A stretch of DNA of 15,343 nucleotides from NCBI GenBank assembly GCA_031288675.1, contig JAITQY010000045.1:1-15343 (forward strand), read 5' to 3'. Source of the stretch: Oscillospiraceae bacterium (GTDB taxonomy: Bacteria; Bacillota; Clostridia; Oscillospirales; Oscillospiraceae). Every line of letters starts with the position of its first letter. The first letter of the stretch is position 1. The notes below the pieces were generated by a model, which had not been told where the DNA came from, did no database searches, and worked only from the letters and a program-made list of their open reading frames with translations. This document shows, piece after piece, positions 13,896 to 15,343 of this stretch. Made by a program: the position numbers and the translations under genes.

Positions 13896-14720
13896 TTGAA
13901 AGCAAAGAAGAATGTAATTAAAGCTTTCCGTGACGTATATGCGATTGTGAATGATGAAATCGCGCCTAATTGCTTTAAGTTTACATCTTGCGTCCAAAAC
14001 ATTGACGACCATGAGAGAGAATTGTACTTGCTTATATCGGATTATATTCTTCAGCAAAACCAGCGGAAAGTAATTGCGGAGACTGAGGGAGATATAGATA
14101 ACAATGAGCAGGGAATACATCGTGATAGCAGGAGTCAACGGCTCGGGGAAGTCAAAGCTGTACGGGATGTTACGATGGGAAAAAAATATCCGTTCGTGAA
14201 CGCGGACGAAATACTAAAAGAGCTTCAGAGAGACTGGCGCAGCGAAACAGATCAGTTTCGGGCAGGTCGTGAAGCGGTGAAGCGTTACAGGAAGTATTTT
14301 GAAGAAGAGAAGTCATTCATTCAAGAGACCACGCTTACAGGAAATACTTGTATTAAACTAATGCTTCAGGCTAAAGAATCAGGCTATCAGGTCACGCTCC
14401 ATTACATTGGGGTAGAGAATGCGGAAATCGCTGTTAAAAGAGTTGAAAATCGTGTTCGTCACGGCGGACACGGGATACCAAGAGAAGATATAGAACGCCG
14501 TTATACAGCGAGTTTATCCGCATTAAAAACCGCAATCGAAATCAGCAATATCGCGTATGTCTATGATAATACTACGGAAGCTGTTGATGCGGGACTAAAG
14601 ATAGTAGCGGTTTACTCAGACGGGAAAACAATTTTTCGCAGGGAAAATGAATTAGGAGTGAGATGGTTCGGCAGAGCCGTTGATTCGCCGGATACTTCAA
14701 CTATCCAAAGGAGTATATAA
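13896..14720 (+). CDS. Read-through ORF: antitoxin-like N-terminus fused to zeta-kinase C-terminal part
   Basis: As sequenced, this frame encodes 274 residues from a TTG start, supported by AAGGAGG (13882-13888) 7 nt upstream. Residues 1 to about 70 (KNVIKAFRDVYAIVNDEIAP, then ERELYLLISDYIL) form a small charged protein that I do not recognise by family. Its position just before a zeta-type kinase suggests an antitoxin. Residues about 70-95 (IHRDSRSQRLGEVKAVRDVTM) are the P-loop region of the kinase read in the wrong frame. From PFVNADE onwards the frame is true zeta-toxin sequence. The fused product would lack the Walker A motif and be unable to bind ATP. No stop codon closes the antitoxin in this frame, so its natural end is unclear. 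The kinase reading is listed separately. Confidence 0.6.
   Translation: MKAKKNVIKAFRDVYAIVNDEIAPNCFKFTSCVQNIDDHERELYLLISDYILQQNQRKVIAETEGDIDNNEQGIHRDSRSQRLGEVKAVRDVTMGKKYPFVNADEILKELQRDWRSETDQFRAGREAVKRYRKYFEEEKSFIQETTLTGNTCIKLMLQAKESGYQVTLHYIGVENAEIAVKRVENRVRHGGHGIPREDIERRYTASLSALKTAIEISNIAYVYDNTTEAVDAGLKIVAVYSDGKTIFRRENELGVRWFGRAVDSPDTSTIQRSI
14104..14720 (+). pseudogene. Zeta-toxin-like kinase (PezT/UDP-GlcNAc kinase family), frameshifted at A7
   Basis: Zeta toxins phosphorylate UDP-N-acetylglucosamine and so block cell-wall synthesis. From the ATG at 14104, the frame reads MSREYIVIAGVNGSGKSKLY with an intact Walker A (G10-S17), then stops after 31 codons. The remaining kinase lies in the -1 frame: PFVNADEIL (catalytic Asp region), DQFRAGREAVKR, SFIQETTLTG (substrate-binding segment), RVENRVRHGGHGIPREDIERRY, and IYDNT-like VYDNTTEA. 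The two parts join at seven A (14180-14186); a one-base correction or a -1 shift gives a normal product of about 205 residues. The Shine-Dalgarno GAGGGAG (14085-14091) is 12 nt upstream. The last codons hold the rpoC ribosome binding site. It lies between rpoB and rpoC, almost certainly as a transferred cassette. It may be a pseudogene, an assembly error, or a programmed frameshift. Confidence 0.8.
14181..14187 (+). other. A AAA AAT heptamer at the frame junction
   Basis: In the frame of the kinase start (14104), the codons GAA AAA AAT contain A AAA AAT (14181-14187), which fits the X XXY YYZ rule for -1 ribosomal slippage. Slipping here joins the P-loop frame to the PFVNADE frame exactly where the homology changes frame. 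No strong stem-loop was recognised directly downstream, and AAT is a weaker slip codon than AAG in E. coli. Confidence 0.4.
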
Positions 14721-14723
14721 CTA

Positions 14724-15343
14724 ATGAACGCACAATTTGACGCTATTCAAATAGGCATTGCCTCGCCGGAGACGATACGGTCGTGGTCGCGCGGCGAGGT
14801 CAAAAAGCCGGAAACTATAAACTACCGCACACTAAAGCCGGAGCGTGACGGGCTTTTTTGTGAGCGTATTTTCGGACCGACTAAGGACTGGGAATGCCAC
14901 TGCGGAAAGTACAAGAAAATTAGATATAAGGGCAAAATATGCGACCGCTGCGGCGTAGAGGTTACGCGCGCGCGCGTTCGCCGCGAGCGTATGGGACATA
15001 TCGAACTGGCGGCTCCGGTAAGCCATATCTGGTACTTTAAGGGTATTCCCAGCCGTATGGGACTGATACTTGACATCAGTCCGAGAATGCTGGAAAAAGT
15101 CCTCTACTTTGCCGGCTATATCGTAACCGACCCAGGAGATACCCCGTTACAGAAAATGCAATTGCTTACGGAGAAAGAATACCGCGATTACCGTGAGAAA
15201 TATGAAGACGATTTCCAAGCGGGAATGGGTGCGGGGGCAATCAAGACGCTGTTGCAGGAAATTGACTGCGACCAGCTTGCCGATCAGCTTCGCGAGGAAC
15301 TTAAAGACGCTTCGGGACAGAAAAAGGCGAAACTTGTAAAGCG
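14724..15343 (+). CDS. rpoC: DNA-directed RNA polymerase subunit beta' (5' part only)
   Basis: The first 206 codons of beta' are present and run off the right edge. The start MNAQFDAIQIGIASPETIRSW is typical. It is followed by KPETINYRTLKPERDGLFCERIFGP and the N-terminal zinc site as CHCG and CDRCGVEV (two CxC/CxxC pairs). Then comes the clamp segment GHIELAAPVSHIWYFKGIPS. The ATG is 3 nt after the zeta-kinase stop, with AAAGGAG (14707-14713) inside the end of that gene. Translation of rpoC is therefore mechanically linked to the toxin gene. No promoter was seen between rpoB and rpoC, so rpoC depends on transcription through the cassette. Confidence 0.97.
   Translation, partial: MNAQFDAIQIGIASPETIRSWSRGEVKKPETINYRTLKPERDGLFCERIFGPTKDWECHCGKYKKIRYKGKICDRCGVEVTRARVRRERMGHIELAAPVSHIWYFKGIPSRMGLILDISPRMLEKVLYFAGYIVTDPGDTPLQKMQLLTEKEYRDYREKYEDDFQAGMGAGAIKTLLQEIDCDQLADQLREELKDASGQKKAKLVK

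Noticed and set aside
1..15343. CRISPR arrays, prophage genes, transposases
   Set aside because: No regularly spaced repeats and no coding region with integrase, transposase or phage signatures was seen.

Overview
The window looks like part of a low-to-mid GC Firmicutes (Clostridia-like) chromosome. The evidence is the homodimer-type glycyl-tRNA synthetase, the zinc-type L33 next to secE, strong AGGAGG-type ribosome binding sites, consensus SigA-type promoters, and a RpoB whose rifampicin-region sequence resembles the Bacillus/Clostridium type. Assignment below class level is not possible from sequence alone.

Positions 1-5458 (+ strand) hold an uptake operon. It starts with the 3' part of a GpdQ/CpdA-like phosphodiesterase, followed by a UgpB-like lipoprotein, two CUT1-type permeases, a tyrosine-phosphatase-like enzyme and a UgpC/MalK-type ATPase. 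The genes are tightly packed or overlapping. A diesterase, a UgpB-like binding protein and a phosphatase together suggest scavenging of glycerophosphodiesters or another phosphorylated solute (inference).

Positions 5459-5817 are a gene-free gap. It holds a degenerate low-complexity block closed by a perfect 12-bp inverted repeat, a perfect consensus promoter pointing left with no gene behind it, and the promoter of glyS. glyS (5818-7227, +) ends at a bidirectional terminator shared with the converging ribosomal operon.

Positions 7303-9464 (- strand) carry rpmG-secE-nusG-rplK-rplA, read leftwards from a perfect promoter at 9527-9555. A hairpin just upstream of rplK closely mimics the L1-binding site of 23S rRNA and is probably the L1 autoregulatory operator. 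Further right on the - strand is a tRNA-Thr(TGT) with its terminator.

Positions 9809-15343 (+ strand) carry rpoB from its own consensus promoter and the start of rpoC. The usual secE-nusG-rplKAJL-rpoBC order is therefore broken: the first half is divergent from rpoB, and rplJ-rplL are missing from the window.

The most unusual item lies between rpoB and rpoC (13896-14720): a zeta-toxin-like (PezT/UDP-GlcNAc kinase family) gene preceded by a small antitoxin-like reading frame. The kinase P-loop lies in one frame and the rest of the kinase in the -1 frame. They meet at a run of seven A that also fits a -1 slippery heptamer (A AAA AAT). This is either a homopolymer indel (mutation or assembly error) or a programmed frameshift, in a toxin cassette placed inside the RNA polymerase operon.
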